Made by a program: the position numbers and the translations under genes
The notes under the pieces: model-generated
Databases searched by the model: none
What the model saw: only the letters and a program-made list of their open reading frames with translations
What the model was told of the DNA's origin: nothing
NCBI GenBank assembly: GCA_964019695.1
Contig: OZ026522.1
Coordinates: 63,573,811-63,637,810, forward strand
Direction of reading: 5' to 3'
DNA: 64,000 bases
Origin: Loripinus fragilis
Taxonomy: Eukaryota > Mollusca > Bivalvia > Lucinida > Lucinidae
In this document: in pieces, positions 36,001 to 40,805 of the stretch
Layout: every line of letters begins with the position of its first letter
Numbering within the stretch: the first letter of the stretch is position 1

Positions 36001-39000
36001 AAATTGTTAATTCTTTTGCGGTTCAAAGGAGGGGTGAAGGATCTTTGACGCCTGTTGTAGACAAAAAACATGAACATCAGTCAACCGTCCTGTTCTTAAA
36101 CAGTTAAGCTACCTTGACTTTAGTACTCGTACTTTATGATAGTGGAATCAGTTTTAATGCTTTAAAGATGTAACATTTTTGAAGAACATTCAGTTTAACA
36201 TTAAAGTATATAGAAATCTGAGAGCATTTTAATCAACATCTTACCCCAATGTGCCAGTAAATGACCATATTCTACACATTATATACAAGTGGCTTGCTGA
36301 CACAAAGAGGGGGTGGATATTTTGCAGCCAAAAACTTCAAGGCCTAATGCCTTAGCTCATAAAATGCTTTGTTTCTACTGTAAAAGGAATTAAAGACAGT
36401 AATGAAGTTTTCTTGCACGTACCTACATTTATACATTATATTCAGTGCCAGTCAGTATGAGTATTAATATTAGAAGCAGTTTAGCATCTTCTGTGGCGGT
36501 TTTCATAAGAATAAGAGACAGATATTTAATGATACAATGTTTTGCAACTATACTGTAGTTATACCTACATGTACATTACTGGGGCCGCACCTGATTTGAT
36601 CATTTTAGAGTACTCAGAGTACGCAAGAACAGCCACATAAATTATTAAGACTGTGCACTTTGGAGTACTACTCCAGAGTAAATCAAGCGATACAAAAATG
36701 TCAGTACATGCAGGCCATGCCATCTTGTTTTGTCTACACCACCTCAGAAGATGTCCACTGTAAATGTAGCTTTACATGTTATACGCACAAGCGAACAACC
36801 ATAATATGAGACGCGATGTGTGATTTCTAACAATGTGGCATTTTGACAAGTGTAGACTCAGACGAGCCTGCGCAGGCCCCTTTTAAGCTTAGAAACTCCA
36901 GATGATGTTCTGTCAGTAGCTTAACCGTCATAGAACATTCAAGAGACTAGCAAAGGCTCTGACCAGACTGCGTGCATGTGCGGGCTGATCTGAGGATTTG
37001 CTGGTCGCACATACCAAATTGTAGGAAATCGTGTCACAGCTAATATTTAAAGAATCGAGTTGGACTAAGTTTTATTTTCCAAAGCTAAATACACATGTAG
37101 TACACTTTGGTTTATTCAAAAGTATTTATTTCTGTTGAGCCTTCAGTGTATAGATCAAAAGAGCATGAAGTGCTCAAAATGAGAAATTGGGATCAGTCAA
37201 TGTCCGTCGTCGGGTATCTAACGTCGTCGTATGTCGTCAAAATTTACTTTAAATGACAACTCCTATACCACTGGGTCACCCGTGTATTATATGACTTGTT
37301 GGTCACTGTAAAGGTGGCACCACATGAATGCGTAATTAGGACTGGTCAACCTTAGACATAGGTAAACCTGACAATGAGGGGTGGTTTTATTAAAAAAGTA
37401 ACTGAAATATCTTGCGCAATTACCTCAGTATAGACGCAAAACACAGTATTTAGTCCTTAAAACGCCAGCAAAATAACTGCATCTAAAAATGTCTATTTAA
37501 CATAAGCGTAGAGGCAAACATTTTGGACCCAGATCAAACTGCTGCTACATCTGGGTCGACACTGTTTGTCTATGAGGCTTCAAATATGTTAGTGGACGAC
37601 AAAAGAAACATACATTTTGTGATTATGCGCGTTAAGGGTTAATGTGAGTTCAGTGTGTATACAGTTAGGATTTTCATGAAATGCACGAACGGCCCAAACA
37701 ACCTATTAATTCTTCACCAAAAATACTAATAGAACCTGATTTCCATTGTTTAGCAGACGAAATAGCCGAACAAGCCCAGATATGAATATTAAAGCTGCAT
37801 AGTCTGTAACTTTTGATCTTTTAATTTTTGAAGTAAAGTTTCTTTTTTTCAAGAATACAGTAAAAATATTCGAATGCACGTAAAGATTTTACCATTTTCG
37901 TAAATCTTAACAAATTATCACGATCAAAACAAGAGCATTTATGTTAAAAATCAACTGTCTAGAATTATTGGAGGGACGCAAATAATTAAATAAGCTCCTG
38001 TTTTATACGATTATTCACTTTTCCATGCAGTTTTCAGCTGTACTGAACATGTTTATTGTGAAAACATATCTTAACTCTACTTTTACAAATGATTTAAAAA
38101 GAAAAGAAATTTTTTCGAAAAATTTTCAAAGTTACAGAGTATGCAGCTTTAAAGTTTCCGCCTTTACAGAGCGCATAAAGTTCTATTATATAATAGTTTG
38201 GTTTAAAATGGCCAAGTGATATTGGAGAAGTTGTCATTAAAGCAAATTGTTGGTGTTATGAGACGGACGATACACGGTGAACGACAGATTACGGACATAC
38301 ACTGATCTGAGCACTTCGTGCTTTTGTGTACTTATTACTGTAAAGGGAATTAAATTGAGAAACCACCGATAGTAAACTATCAGTCTTTTAAAATCGCAAA
38401 ATTTTGATGTGATTTACAGTATAATATTTAAGTGTGTCAATATAAATCAGCTTAATCGATCGATTTTTTCAAGGTGAGGCCAGAATTTTTTGATCTATCC
38501 GCTTTTATTTTAATGACTGTTTTTCAATCTGTTAACAGGGTCCAAAGATCAATGCTTTAGACGTTGTAGACGATAGTGGCACAATTTACCTCGTGGTGGG
38601 GAGTGAGCCGACTGGTTTTCTGTTTCTTTATACAGTTGATACATCCAGTGGGGCACCAGTTCCGATGTTCCAGACCGCCATGCGGTCTGGACTGAAGGAC
38701 TACCCCTGGGCTGACTTGTACGCTAATGGCACATCAGGAGACGCCTACATCTCAGATATTGGGTAAAAATTAAATAAATTACCTTTATGACAATAGTATA
38801 CAATTACAACTGCAATGCTCGTTGATTTCTACCCTAAAAGTGATATCCCTTATGTCTCAATAACTGTATGTTATATGACTTTCCAACTGTTAAAGCAGGA
38901 AATCTGCTTTCACTTTTGACTGCTTTCTCTTTTGAAATAAGAAATGTATTCTTGAAGTACTGTTCAATTTTCAAAGATCCTTACCACAAATGTTAATATT

Positions 39001-40212
39001 TGTTTTCAAAATATGATTTTGCAGTTCGAAATATGTATATAATCTACACCCACTGCAGAATGCCAATTATAAAACCTTTTTTTGCGTCCGTCTATTCAAA
39101 CAAAGAAAAAAATAACAACAAAACAAAACAGTTGTTAAAATCAGTAAAAGGGCTGACCTCTTGGCTCTCGTTTGTGGTGTCCAACTGTGAGTTTGTCACT
39201 TTCCCATTGGTATCCTGGGTCAGGTGTGGTACTTGATTGTATCGATTCCTGATCTTTGCACCCGAACTTACTTTTAAAACTGTTAAAGGTGAAACAGCGA
39301 GTCATGTCAATTTCATGCAGGTCATGATATTTTCATGCTCAGGCAAATTTGACTGTCTAGAGGGTGATATAAGAATTGAGTAAAAATATTAATTTCTAGA
39401 AATTGGTTTGAGCTGGTTAACACCATATATCAAATTGTAGGCCAGTATGTAGACTTATAGATTTATCATGGCAAATTGAACCATAATTTGAGCCCTGACA
39501 TGATATTTCCAACAATGTGGTATGTGCGACCAGCAAAGCCTCAGATCAGCCTGCGCATACGCGCAGTCTGATCAGAGCCTTTGCTAGTCACTTAAATATT
39601 CTATGATTGTTAAGCTACTGACTGAACATCATTTGGAGTTTCTAAGCTTAAAAGCAGACTGCACAGGCTCGTCTGAGTCTACACTTGTCAAAATACCACA
39701 TTGTCGCGGCTCAATGATTATAATTTTTTATCATATGACGTCGAGTCTGGGAGTGAAATAACGCCTTGCAATAAAATTGATAAACCACTAGTGGTTTACA
39801 GACTTTCGGGAAACGTTATGACGTCCATAATAACGTTGCGTACATAATGAAAAAAATCTTATCTTTTTACGCCAGAAATGAGATTTCAAACTTATCTTAA
39901 TGTCATATGATGAATAGAATCTAACATTCGTGCTACTGTATTATTGAATTTATTAAACTCGTTGCGAAAAAACGATAAAATGCTCGGCAAGCCTCGCATT
40001 TTATCTCTTTTCCTCAACTCATTTAATAAATTCAATAAAACATGAGCACTCATATAAGATCCTCTATGTCTGGTTTCTGTTTCAGCATAATCTCTTCAGA
40101 CAAGAGTCCAACAGATAGCCCCTTAGTCTACGTCATTAGTGATGGAACAGGTTCCGTGTCGATATACTCAATTGAAAACCAAACTGTTTCACAATCTGGA
40201 AAACGGAAATAA
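2390..40212 (+). CDS. MSP130: MSP130-like secreted protein (mesenchyme-specific cell surface glycoprotein family), 10 exons
   Basis: The coding exons are 2390-2567, 3118-3372, 10694-10883, 22925-23057, 24348-24462, 26084-26260, 28761-28829, 33658-33914, 38539-38762 and 40086-40212. They sum to 1725 bases, 574 residues, with every junction in phase and GT-AG borders. The product starts with a signal peptide (about residues 1-17) and then a beta-propeller-like choice-of-anchor I domain over nearly its full length. Family landmarks are L-S-Y-L at the N terminus, P-D-H-I-R-Y-T-P-D, L-A-Q-D-L-A-P-E, the T-A-D-E-G-H segment, F-G-G-R-G-F-S and the G-S-V-S-I-Y end. In sea urchins MSP130 is a GPI-anchored protein of skeleton-forming cells, and relatives occur in molluscs. 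A role in shell or calcium handling here is inferred. No hydrophobic GPI signal is seen at the C terminus, so the protein looks secreted. N-glycosylation sequons occur in N-Y-T, N-G-T and N-Q-T. Confidence 0.9.
2568..3117 (+). other. MSP130-like intron 1
   Basis: This 550-bp intron has a GT..AG border. It contains a short fragment (CATAGAGGATCTTA at about 2641) of the end of the T1 hairpin element and a small inverted repeat around 2690-2728 (TGACCACGAATGTGAG). The remainder is unremarkable AT-rich sequence. Confidence 0.75.
3118..3372 (+). CDS. MSP130: MSP130-like exon 2 (residues 60-144)
   Basis: Acceptor ATTTTAG|GC, donor CAG|GTACAT, phase 1 to phase 1. It encodes the first propeller strands: H-V-I-D-I-H-H-P-E-S-P, then G-H-V-I-F-Y-Q, then L-S-L-D-G-Y. 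An in-frame read-through upstream of the acceptor is not coding. Confidence 0.9.
3388..3605 (+). repeat. dispersed 220-bp element, copy 1
   Basis: This element begins just after the exon 2 donor. It runs from a GAGCCGCGACATGTGATTTC-like start to GTCGCACATACCACATTG. Further copies lie at 36801-37040 (same strand) and 39488-39722 (opposite strand), both also in introns of this gene. It has no coding capacity and looks like a SINE or MITE. The TGATCAG-rich centre suggests partial self-complementarity. Confidence 0.8.
3606..3949. other. intron 2 sequence without recognised feature
   Basis: AT- and T-rich sequence with a run of TTGTTG-type simple sequence near 3865-3900. I see no gene or repeat match within the window. 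Confidence 0.5.
3950..4145. repeat. palindromic MITE, GCTCAACTCAACTGAGC family, copy 1
   Basis: The ends are inverted repeats (CATGCTCAACTCAACTGAGC against its complement near 4112-4130). Related copies are 11945-12180 and the fragment 23395-23456. It is non-coding. Confidence 0.75.
4545..9575. mobile_element. 5-kb element with long, internally repeated inverted ends (copy A)
   Basis: The left 1.2 kb (4545 to about 5800) and right 1.2 kb (about 8300-9575) are imperfect reverse complements. Each carries a roughly 100-bp module (AATTTTGCAGACATATCCTA through GGGGCGTTAGTCTG) followed by a near-palindrome GTAACATATGTTAC. The module also occurs internally at about 5310-5424, 5670-5784 and 8315-8445. 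The near-palindrome recurs at 4693, 4859, 5226, 5411, 5584, 5771, 5935 and 6362, and in the other half at 7155, 8147, 8315, 8710, 8878, 9242 and 9411. Inverted partial copies lie at 13748-16104 plus 22395-22562 (copy B) and 18945-20945 (copy C). The layout resembles a foldback transposon. The edges are approximate, and I recognise no transposase. Confidence 0.75.
7438..7953 (+). pseudogene. decayed coding segment in the centre of copy A
   Basis: An ATG at 7438 opens a 57-codon frame ending at 7611, containing L-H-I-L-S-L-I-P-D-N-F-Q-D-V. A second frame at 7693-7953 encodes T-S-T-D-A-E-A-A-A-V-R-L-L and ends at a stop. The same segment is present in copy B (about 15150-15590, minus strand), also broken by stops. 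The composition looks protein-like and may be the remains of the element's own gene or of captured host sequence. I do not recognise the family. Confidence 0.4.
9635..9862. repeat. MITE with GACGCG...CTGTCTTC ends, copy 1
   Basis: The ends are inverted repeats (TTGACGCGACAAAAACTGTC against ACAGGTTTTCTCGCGTCGAG). The centre holds a degenerate GACTGCGTGGATGCACAGGC. Related copies lie at 50268-50520 and in part at 51694-51860. Translations of this repeat give the spurious A-R-K-P-V-F-G-V peptide. Confidence 0.75.
10003..10180. repeat. palindromic MITE, CTTAAGACAGGTTTTACTGT family, copy 1
   Basis: Self-complementary sequence around a centre reading CAGGTCGAAAGTATTGCAGA. Sister copies are 10395-10580, 11690-11880 and 55112-55322. 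The left terminal repeat is missing here. Confidence 0.75.
10395..10580. repeat. palindromic MITE, CTTAAGACAGGTTTTACTGT family, copy 2
   Basis: Same family as 10003-10180, ending in a CTTAAGACGGGTTATACTGT variant. It ends about 113 bases before the exon 3 acceptor. Confidence 0.75.
10694..10883 (+). CDS. MSP130: MSP130-like exon 3 (residues 145-208)
   Basis: Acceptor TGTCTTAG|TT, donor CAG|GTAGGT, phase 1 to phase 2. It encodes the family signature P-D-H-I-R-Y-T-P-D-C followed by V-A-N-K-G-K-P-G-K-D and D-P-P-G-T-V-S-I-I. At 190 bases it is not a multiple of three, so skipping it would break the frame. The exon sits between the inverted repeats A and B. Confidence 0.92.
10991..11241. repeat. 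palindromic MITE with CTTAACCCTTAAAGCGCC ends, copy 1
   Basis: The two ends are reverse complements (CTTAACCCTTAAAGCGCC and GGCGCTTTAAGGGTTAAG). The centre is a long hairpin built on CCCAGATCAGACTGCTCC. Relatives with the same ends are 22614-22819, 25855-26055 and 37451-37642, with a fragment at 12495-12575. Two of them have a different centre. Confidence 0.85.
11690..11880. repeat. palindromic MITE, CTTAAGACAGGTTTTACTGT family, copy 3
   Basis: Both ends are recognisable here (CATGTCTTAAGCGGTCAC and GTGGCCGCTTAAGACAGG form). It lies in intron 3, opposite copy 2 across exon 3. Confidence 0.75.
11945..12180. repeat. palindromic MITE, GCTCAACTCAACTGAGC family, copy 2, with a perfect 36-bp palindrome
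   Basis: The outer ends match 3950-4145. Bases 12009-12044 are a perfect 36-bp palindrome with no loop (centre CAACAATTGTTG). Confidence 0.8.
12830..13485 (+). mobile_element. 5'-truncated Penelope-like element, copy 1
   Basis: The sequence matches the end of the reverse transcriptase frame and 3' region at 45345-46050, sharing the ATGTATTGCAA..GACTGCATGC stretch and a terminal GTATCGATTCCTGATCTTT. Truncation at the 5' end is what target-primed retrotransposition produces. The reading frame is broken. Confidence 0.8.
13748..16104. mobile_element. inverted copy of the 5-kb element (copy B), part 1
   Basis: It reads as the reverse complement of about 6922-9570, including the module at 13790-13905, the GTTACATATGTTAC palindrome and the decayed coding segment. 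It is interrupted at 16104 by the mariner and resumes at 22395. It stops at about 22562, so the left half of the parent element is missing here. Confidence 0.85.
16376..16749 (-). pseudogene. mariner transposase, C-terminal block
   Basis: This block continues directly from the N-terminal block: Y-Y-S-K joins to V-L-N-R-D. It holds the second catalytic aspartate in H-H-D-N-A-P-S-H and the P-P-Y-S-P-D-L-A-P motif. A single-base deletion at about 16573 then shifts the frame. Beyond it the C-D-F-F-L-F motif with the third catalytic aspartate and the normal C terminus (W-V-K-R-C, Y-F-E-K) continue in the other frame. The spacing from second to third aspartate is 34, as in DD34D mariners. The frameshift makes the enzyme inactive as read. 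Confidence 0.9.
16835..17175. repeat. two tandem units of the insertion's terminal repeat
   Basis: Units at about 16840-16985 and 17025-17170 share GCGATC(A/G)GGACT, CCAATTT, CACC(A)AA and GATGACGTCA-type elements. An inverted unit lies at 21165-21300, at the other end of the insertion. Confidence 0.65.
17320..17411 (-). repeat. SINE tail fragment
   Basis: Reverse complement of the 3' part of the SINE at 42633-42828 (AACCCAGGAAGACC...GGACGTTAAGAATCAAATC). The tRNA-like head is absent. Confidence 0.8.
18104..18378. repeat. MITE with CATGCGCGGATCCAG ends
   Basis: Ends CATGCGCGGATCCAGGG and CCCTCTGGATCCGCACATG are inverted. Inside are repeated CCAGGGGGG/GATCCA blocks. A related but distinct element occupies 27870-28490. 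Confidence 0.8.
18612..18745 (-). repeat. Penelope-like 3' end fragment, copy 2
   Basis: Reverse complement of the last 130 bases of the element at 44636-46060 (GATCAGGAATCGATACAATC ... GTTAGACATCAC). Confidence 0.8.
18945..20945. mobile_element. partial copy C of the 5-kb element
   Basis: Reverse complement of about 4545-6300, with modules at 19690-19800 and 20775-20895 and several GTAACATATGTAAC palindromes. It lies inside the mariner insertion. A 145-bp palindromic MITE (19285-19432) is nested in it. Confidence 0.8.
19285..19432. repeat. palindromic MITE with AATATTTCGGCCAAAGGCC ends
   Basis: Arms of about 65 bases read AATATTTCGGCCAAAGGCC through GTCAACTACA and pair with the complement at 19372-19432. 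The loop is about 18 bases. Confidence 0.85.
21349..22020 (-). pseudogene. mariner transposase, N-terminal block
   Basis: This block gives 224 uninterrupted residues from an ATG at 22020. Two helix-turn-helix DNA-binding regions occupy about residues 1-50 and 66-115, separated by a G-R-P-T-S hinge. The W-I-P-K-M-L motif sits at 117-122 and the first catalytic aspartate is D156 in T-A-D-E-T-W. The block ends at Y-Y-S-K, where the intron-like insertion begins. With the second block the protein is about 348 residues, normal for mariner. It is called a pseudogene because of the frameshift in the second block; this half alone is intact. Confidence 0.92.
22395..22562. mobile_element. copy B of the 5-kb element, part 2
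   Basis: Continues copy B after the mariner. It is the reverse complement of about 6750-6921 (TGTATGGAAAGGCTAC ... GCTTTAGT.TTTCTCCTACTT). Similarity stops at about 22562. Confidence 0.85.
22614..22819. repeat. palindromic MITE with TTAACCCTTAAAGCGCC ends, copy 2
   Basis: Same ends as 10991-11241 but with a different hairpin centre (ATATATCATGAGAATTGTCTGCCAGC and its complement). It ends about 105 bases before the exon 4 acceptor. Confidence 0.85.
22925..23057 (+). CDS. MSP130: MSP130-like exon 4 (residues 208-252)
   Basis: Acceptor TTTCTTTCAG|A, donor CAG|GTTTGG, phase 2 to phase 0. It encodes T-L-A-Q-D-L-A-P-E-G-V-A-I, a well-conserved strand of the family, and ends A-Y-I-T-L-Q. Confidence 0.92.
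23395..23456. repeat. truncated MITE, GCTCAACTCAACTGAGC family, copy 3
   Basis: Only one terminal arm is present (GGTTATAAAACCTTTTCATG ... CAACTGCTCAT). It abuts a Penelope-like fragment. Confidence 0.7.
23460..23740 (-). repeat. Penelope-like 3' region fragment, copy 3
   Basis: Reverse complement of about 45770-46035, from ATCAGGAATCGATACAATC to the AAACC..GGCGC..CCAACCT stretch. A 153-residue open frame here is an accident of the repeat. Confidence 0.8.
24348..24462 (+). CDS. MSP130: MSP130-like exon 5 (residues 253-290)
   Basis: Acceptor TTCTACCACAG|GAG, donor GGAG|GTAATG, phase 0 to phase 1. It encodes E-N-D-A-I-A-T-I-N-I and the L-P-R-K-D-W-K loop followed by D-A-S-D-R-D-G. Confidence 0.92.
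24636..25318. mobile_element. non-coding Tc1-like MITE, about 680 bp
   Basis: The ends CTGAAAAAGAAACGCACC (24648 onward) and the complement of ATCAAAAAAGAAACGCACC (ending near 25316) are inverted repeats next to TA dinucleotides. The GAAACGC core is shared with the Tc1-like element at 62473-63162. No open frame is seen between the ends. Confidence 0.7.
25445..25515. repeat. small palindrome with TGATCAGTCTGATCA centre
   Basis: GTGTGCGCAAAGCC...ACTCTGTGCGCTCAGTGAG form inverted arms around a TGATCA-rich centre. It is related in style to the centres of other hairpin MITEs in the window. Confidence 0.5.
25612..25832. repeat. degenerate tandem repeat between CCCTCCCAGGGGG-type inverted ends
   Basis: Units of about 35-40 bases containing CAGGGGAACAGGG recur about five times. 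The flanks GCCCTCCCAGGGGGTTTG and GGTACCCCCTCAGGGAGGACC are complementary. Confidence 0.7.
25855..26055. repeat. palindromic MITE with TTAACCCTTAAAGCGCC ends, copy 3
   Basis: The left end and the hairpin centre (GAATCGTCTGCCAGCAGACG and surrounding) match copy 2. The right terminal repeat has decayed to ATAGGTGGC. It stops only 29 bases before the exon 6 acceptor. Confidence 0.85.
26084..26260 (+). CDS. MSP130: MSP130-like exon 6 (residues 291-349)
   Basis: Acceptor GCTTCTCCAG|GT. It encodes F-G-I-R-Q-P-S-A-I-K-V followed by Y-L-F-T-A-D-E-G-H-T-R-T-Y-T, the family's most acidic conserved loop. Two donors keep the phase: GTAGGA after 26260 (used here) or GTTTGA after 26254, which would give two residues fewer. 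Confidence 0.88.
   Translation: MFIVETIRLCLVYVNRVPSKYCVLGIKTTSSPQTKDIPAHTPALSILSTGQTTPQEGV
26475..27020. repeat. two direct copies of a palindromic 170-bp element
   Basis: Copies at 26475-26660 and 26845-27020 each start GGGGATAACTGTATTCAAAA and end with its complement. The arms are about 60 bases around a GTAAAACG-type centre. The segment between them contains a TA(C/T)TGTCGCAAATTT piece that recurs at 27635-27672. Confidence 0.8.
27136..27297. repeat. long near-perfect palindrome
   Basis: Arms of about 75-80 bases (AGATCAGCTCCAGCAGTGAA ... and its complement ending GGAGCTGATCT) surround a short centre ACGAGCGCACAGCGCGAGTG. Mismatches are few, so the element is probably recent or maintained. 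Confidence 0.85.
27870..28490. repeat. 620-bp element with inverted ends
   Basis: The ends CCGGGGCGGTGATGG / GTGGTATTTG / GGGTCC / GACAAAA recur in inverse order at 28370-28490 (TGTCAGAAGAGGGTCC ... CCCCGGCC). The middle carries a decayed GACGACAAAAGTCGCC hairpin piece. A linked segment to 28640 ends in CCGCGCATACATG. Confidence 0.65.
28761..28829 (+). CDS. MSP130: MSP130-like exon 7 (residues 350-372)
   Basis: Acceptor CTATTTTCAG|GC, donor CTTG|GTATGA, phase 1 to phase 1. At 69 bases it is the shortest exon, encoding S-K-L-D-T-F-A-T-D-Q-T-F and A-A-N-D-E-Y-L. It is short but joins in frame to both neighbours and matches the family order. Confidence 0.85.
28950..29232. repeat. hairpin element family T4, inverse copy
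   Basis: Stem sequence GTGTGAGGGTGGGATAG and its complement surround the tip at 29047-29060, a one-mismatch form of CTCGGCAAGCCTCG on the minus strand. Its flank (ACTTCCAGAAAATCC ... TGACGTCATTTTAACATTAC) matches 30200-30300 in inverse order. Confidence 0.75.
29300..29485. repeat. hairpin element family T3
   Basis: It starts GATAAATAGAATC (29315-29327). The stem is CATTGGTGTTAAGTGG / AATCCCAACCCGAGGG with its complement, and the exact tip CTCGGCAAGCCTCG lies at 29393-29406. The stem is unrelated to T1, T2 and T4. Confidence 0.8.
29869..30010. repeat. dispersed repeat, matches 2034-2150 in inverse orientation
   Basis: Shared stretches include CAACCGGCCGCGTGTGGCTT and CAATTCAACTTTCGTTTTC. This copy lacks the DIRS insertion, which defines the DIRS edge near 2033. 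Confidence 0.75.
30124..30184. repeat. perfect 23-bp inverted repeat
   Basis: CGGAAATCCCGATCTGGTGT plus GCG pairs with its exact complement ending at 30184 across a 15-base loop. A shorter decayed version lies at 28940-28965. Confidence 0.8.
30195..30780. repeat. two direct copies of hairpin element family T4
   Basis: Copies at about 30195-30480 and 30540-30780 share AATGTTAAAAT, GGTGAGCAAGA(A)AAAT, GGGATAGAAAAATC(C/T)GTCCCTC and the complementary GGATTCTTATA end. The first has a worn tip at 30379-30392; the second has lost the tip. Confidence 0.75.
30885..31025. repeat. hairpin element related to family T1
   Basis: It runs from GATAAACAGAATCGTACACT to GTAAGATCTTCTATGTCTG. The arms ATTTCATAT...GTTTATTCAAAT pair with TCGTTTAATAAATTTCATAT. 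The tip reads AGCCAAAGGCT rather than the common tip. Confidence 0.65.
31071..31150 (-). repeat. fragment of the Penelope-related repeat found at 46213 and 63587
   Basis: AATAAGTGAGTATGATCAGG ... CCGCAGACAAAACCATGGCACC matches the start of both larger copies. Confidence 0.7.
31398..31745 (-). repeat. hairpin element family T1, inverse copy
   Basis: From CATAGAGGATCTTACATG to GACGCGACGTCATGTGATAA. It includes a stem TTGAATTTATTAAACGAGTT with complement, the exact tip motif on the minus strand at 31470-31483, and a tail with the ACCACTAGTGGTTTA palindrome. It is opposite in orientation to 34135-34455. Confidence 0.85.
31746..33388. other. intron 7 sequence, mostly unassigned, with a CA microsatellite
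   Basis: Apart from the (CA)n run at 32959-33034 I see no repeat match or gene. It is AT-rich with polyT near 32740 and 33230. Confidence 0.5.
32959..33034. repeat. (CA)n microsatellite
   Basis: About 37 dinucleotide units with two CG interruptions near 33002-33008. Confidence 0.95.
33389..33609. repeat. MITE with TACTGTAAATTCGGAAATTT ends
   Basis: Inverted ends (TTCGGAAATTTTCGCGAGG and CTCGCGAAAATTTCCAGATT) and an inner hairpin CGAAACTTCGCATATGCGAA. It ends 48 bases before the exon 8 acceptor. Confidence 0.85.
33658..33914 (+). CDS. MSP130: MSP130-like exon 8 (residues 373-458)
   Basis: Acceptor GTCTATAG|GC, donor AATATG|GTAATT, phase 1 to phase 0. It encodes R-L-H-V-S-S-I-D-G, then F-G-G-R-G-F-S-V-W-D-A-S-D and the F-D-S-A-G-S-I-E segment. 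These are among the best-conserved parts of the family. The exon's last 34 bases and donor are copied in tandem downstream. Confidence 0.93.
33881..34560 (+). repeat. tandem duplication of the exon 8 end and splice donor, split by a T1 element
   Basis: Units start at about 33881, 33986, 34092 and 34520. Each contains TGCGTGACAC(AC)AGTCAGATA and ends ATATGGTAAT (ATATGACAAT in the last). The period is about 105 bases. A T1 hairpin element (34135-34455) sits inside the third unit. Confidence 0.85.
34135..34455 (+). repeat. hairpin element family T1, copy 2
   Basis: Begins TCATATGACGTCGCGTC, contains the ACCACTAGTGGTTTA palindrome, GATAAATAGAATC (34311-34323), the stem TTAAATTTATTAAACTCGTT, and the tip at 34384-34397 with one mismatch. 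It ends AAGATCCTCTATG. Confidence 0.85.
34840..34945. repeat. hairpin with polyC and polyG arms
   Basis: CCCCCCCCCGTGACCAAAC near 34845 pairs with GTTTGGTCACCGGGGGGGG near 34923-34944. Confidence 0.8.
35085..35215 (+). repeat. GGGTACTCAAAAGAACCGTC hairpin, intronic copy
   Basis: Same repeat as the array at 56465-56945, including CTCAACCAAAACAT..TATGTTGTGG before the hairpin and TAAGAAAATATTACGATTTTACG after it. The stem here is 14 bases. Confidence 0.8.
35216..36800. other. intron 8 sequence without recognised feature
   Basis: AT-rich, no open frame of note, and no repeat match that I could find within the window. Confidence 0.5.
36801..37040 (+). repeat. dispersed 220-bp element, copy 2
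   Basis: Matches 3388-3605 from GAGACGCGATGTGTGATTTC to GTCGCACATACCAAATTG, with an extra CGTGCATGTGCGGGC segment in the centre. Confidence 0.8.
37451..37642. repeat. palindromic MITE with CCTTAAAACGCC ends, copy 4
   Basis: Ends TAGTCCTTAAAACGCC and GCGCGTTAAGGGTTAA. The centre CCCAGATCAAACTGCTGC is like that of copy 1. Confidence 0.75.
37643..38538. other. intron 8 distal sequence without recognised feature
   Basis: AT-rich. A 64-codon open frame at 38025-38219 has no recognisable content and is treated as chance. Confidence 0.5.
38539..38762 (+). CDS. MSP130: MSP130-like exon 9 (residues 459-532)
   Basis: Acceptor CTGTTAACAG|GGT, donor ATTGG|GTAAAA, phase 0 to phase 2. It encodes L-V-V-G-S-E-P-T-G-F-L, then Y-A-N-G-T-S-G-D-A with an N-glycosylation sequon. 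It corresponds to the family's late conserved block. Confidence 0.92.
39148..39280 (+). repeat. Penelope-like 3' end fragment, copy 4
   Basis: Matches the last 130 bases of the element at 44636-46060 (GGGCTGACCTCTTGGCTCTC ... TTGCACCCGAACTTACTTTT). Confidence 0.85.
39488..39722 (-). repeat. dispersed 220-bp element, copy 3 (inverse)
   Basis: Reverse complement of 36801-37040, with a GCGCATACGCGCAGTCTGAT centre. Confidence 0.8.
39728..40072 (+). repeat. hairpin element family T1, copy 3
   Basis: Same layout and strand as 34135-34455, with the exact tip CTCGGCAAGCCTCG at 39983-39996. It ends 14 bases before the exon 10 acceptor AG, so it must supply most of that acceptor's upstream sequence. 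Confidence 0.85.
40086..40212 (+). CDS. MSP130: MSP130-like exon 10 and stop (residues 533-574)
   Basis: Acceptor TCTGTTTCAG|C. It encodes D-S-P-L-V-Y-V-I-S-D-G-T-G-S-V-S-I-Y and ends S-G-K-R-K-stop at 40210-40212. There is no hydrophobic tail for a GPI anchor. AATAAA overlaps the stop codon; no better poly(A) signal is evident close downstream. Confidence 0.92.
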
Positions 40213-40805
40213 ACCATAATATGAAATTATATGACTTATCTTTGTTGTTTTGTCGCACAGTGAATCCTATAAGAGTGTGTATCAGTGTTATTCAGTGAAA
40301 TAGCTCATGTTCATGTCATGTATACTGTTATGACCACACGTGTATTAACACCTGCACACGAGGGTCATTTTTATGTTCGTAGAATCGGGCTGTGTCTCTA
40401 AAAATATAGAATTTAAGGTACTATTAGTATACATATTTTGAAATGTCTAGCTTTTGTCTATTAACTGACATAATTTTTACATCATTAGCCTTTGGTTCAG
40501 TCAAGATATATAGCTTAGAATAGGGCATAGTAAAGGACACTGGCCAAAATCCATGTCATTTGAAACACGCAGTCATTAGGAAATTAGACGCTGTAAAGTT
40601 CCATTCGCTATGGTGATATAAGCATTTGTCAAGCCAATTTTTCTTTTGCACCATCAAAACTAAGAATTCAAACGCTAATCGTAGACAAGTGCAGCAAAAC
40701 TATAAGCATGTTATTTGCTCTTCTATAACAATTTTAAAACACCAATCACTTGCAAAGTTTCAAACCAAGTAAAATTGTAGGAAAAGTTGCGTTCACAAAA
40801 CGGGA

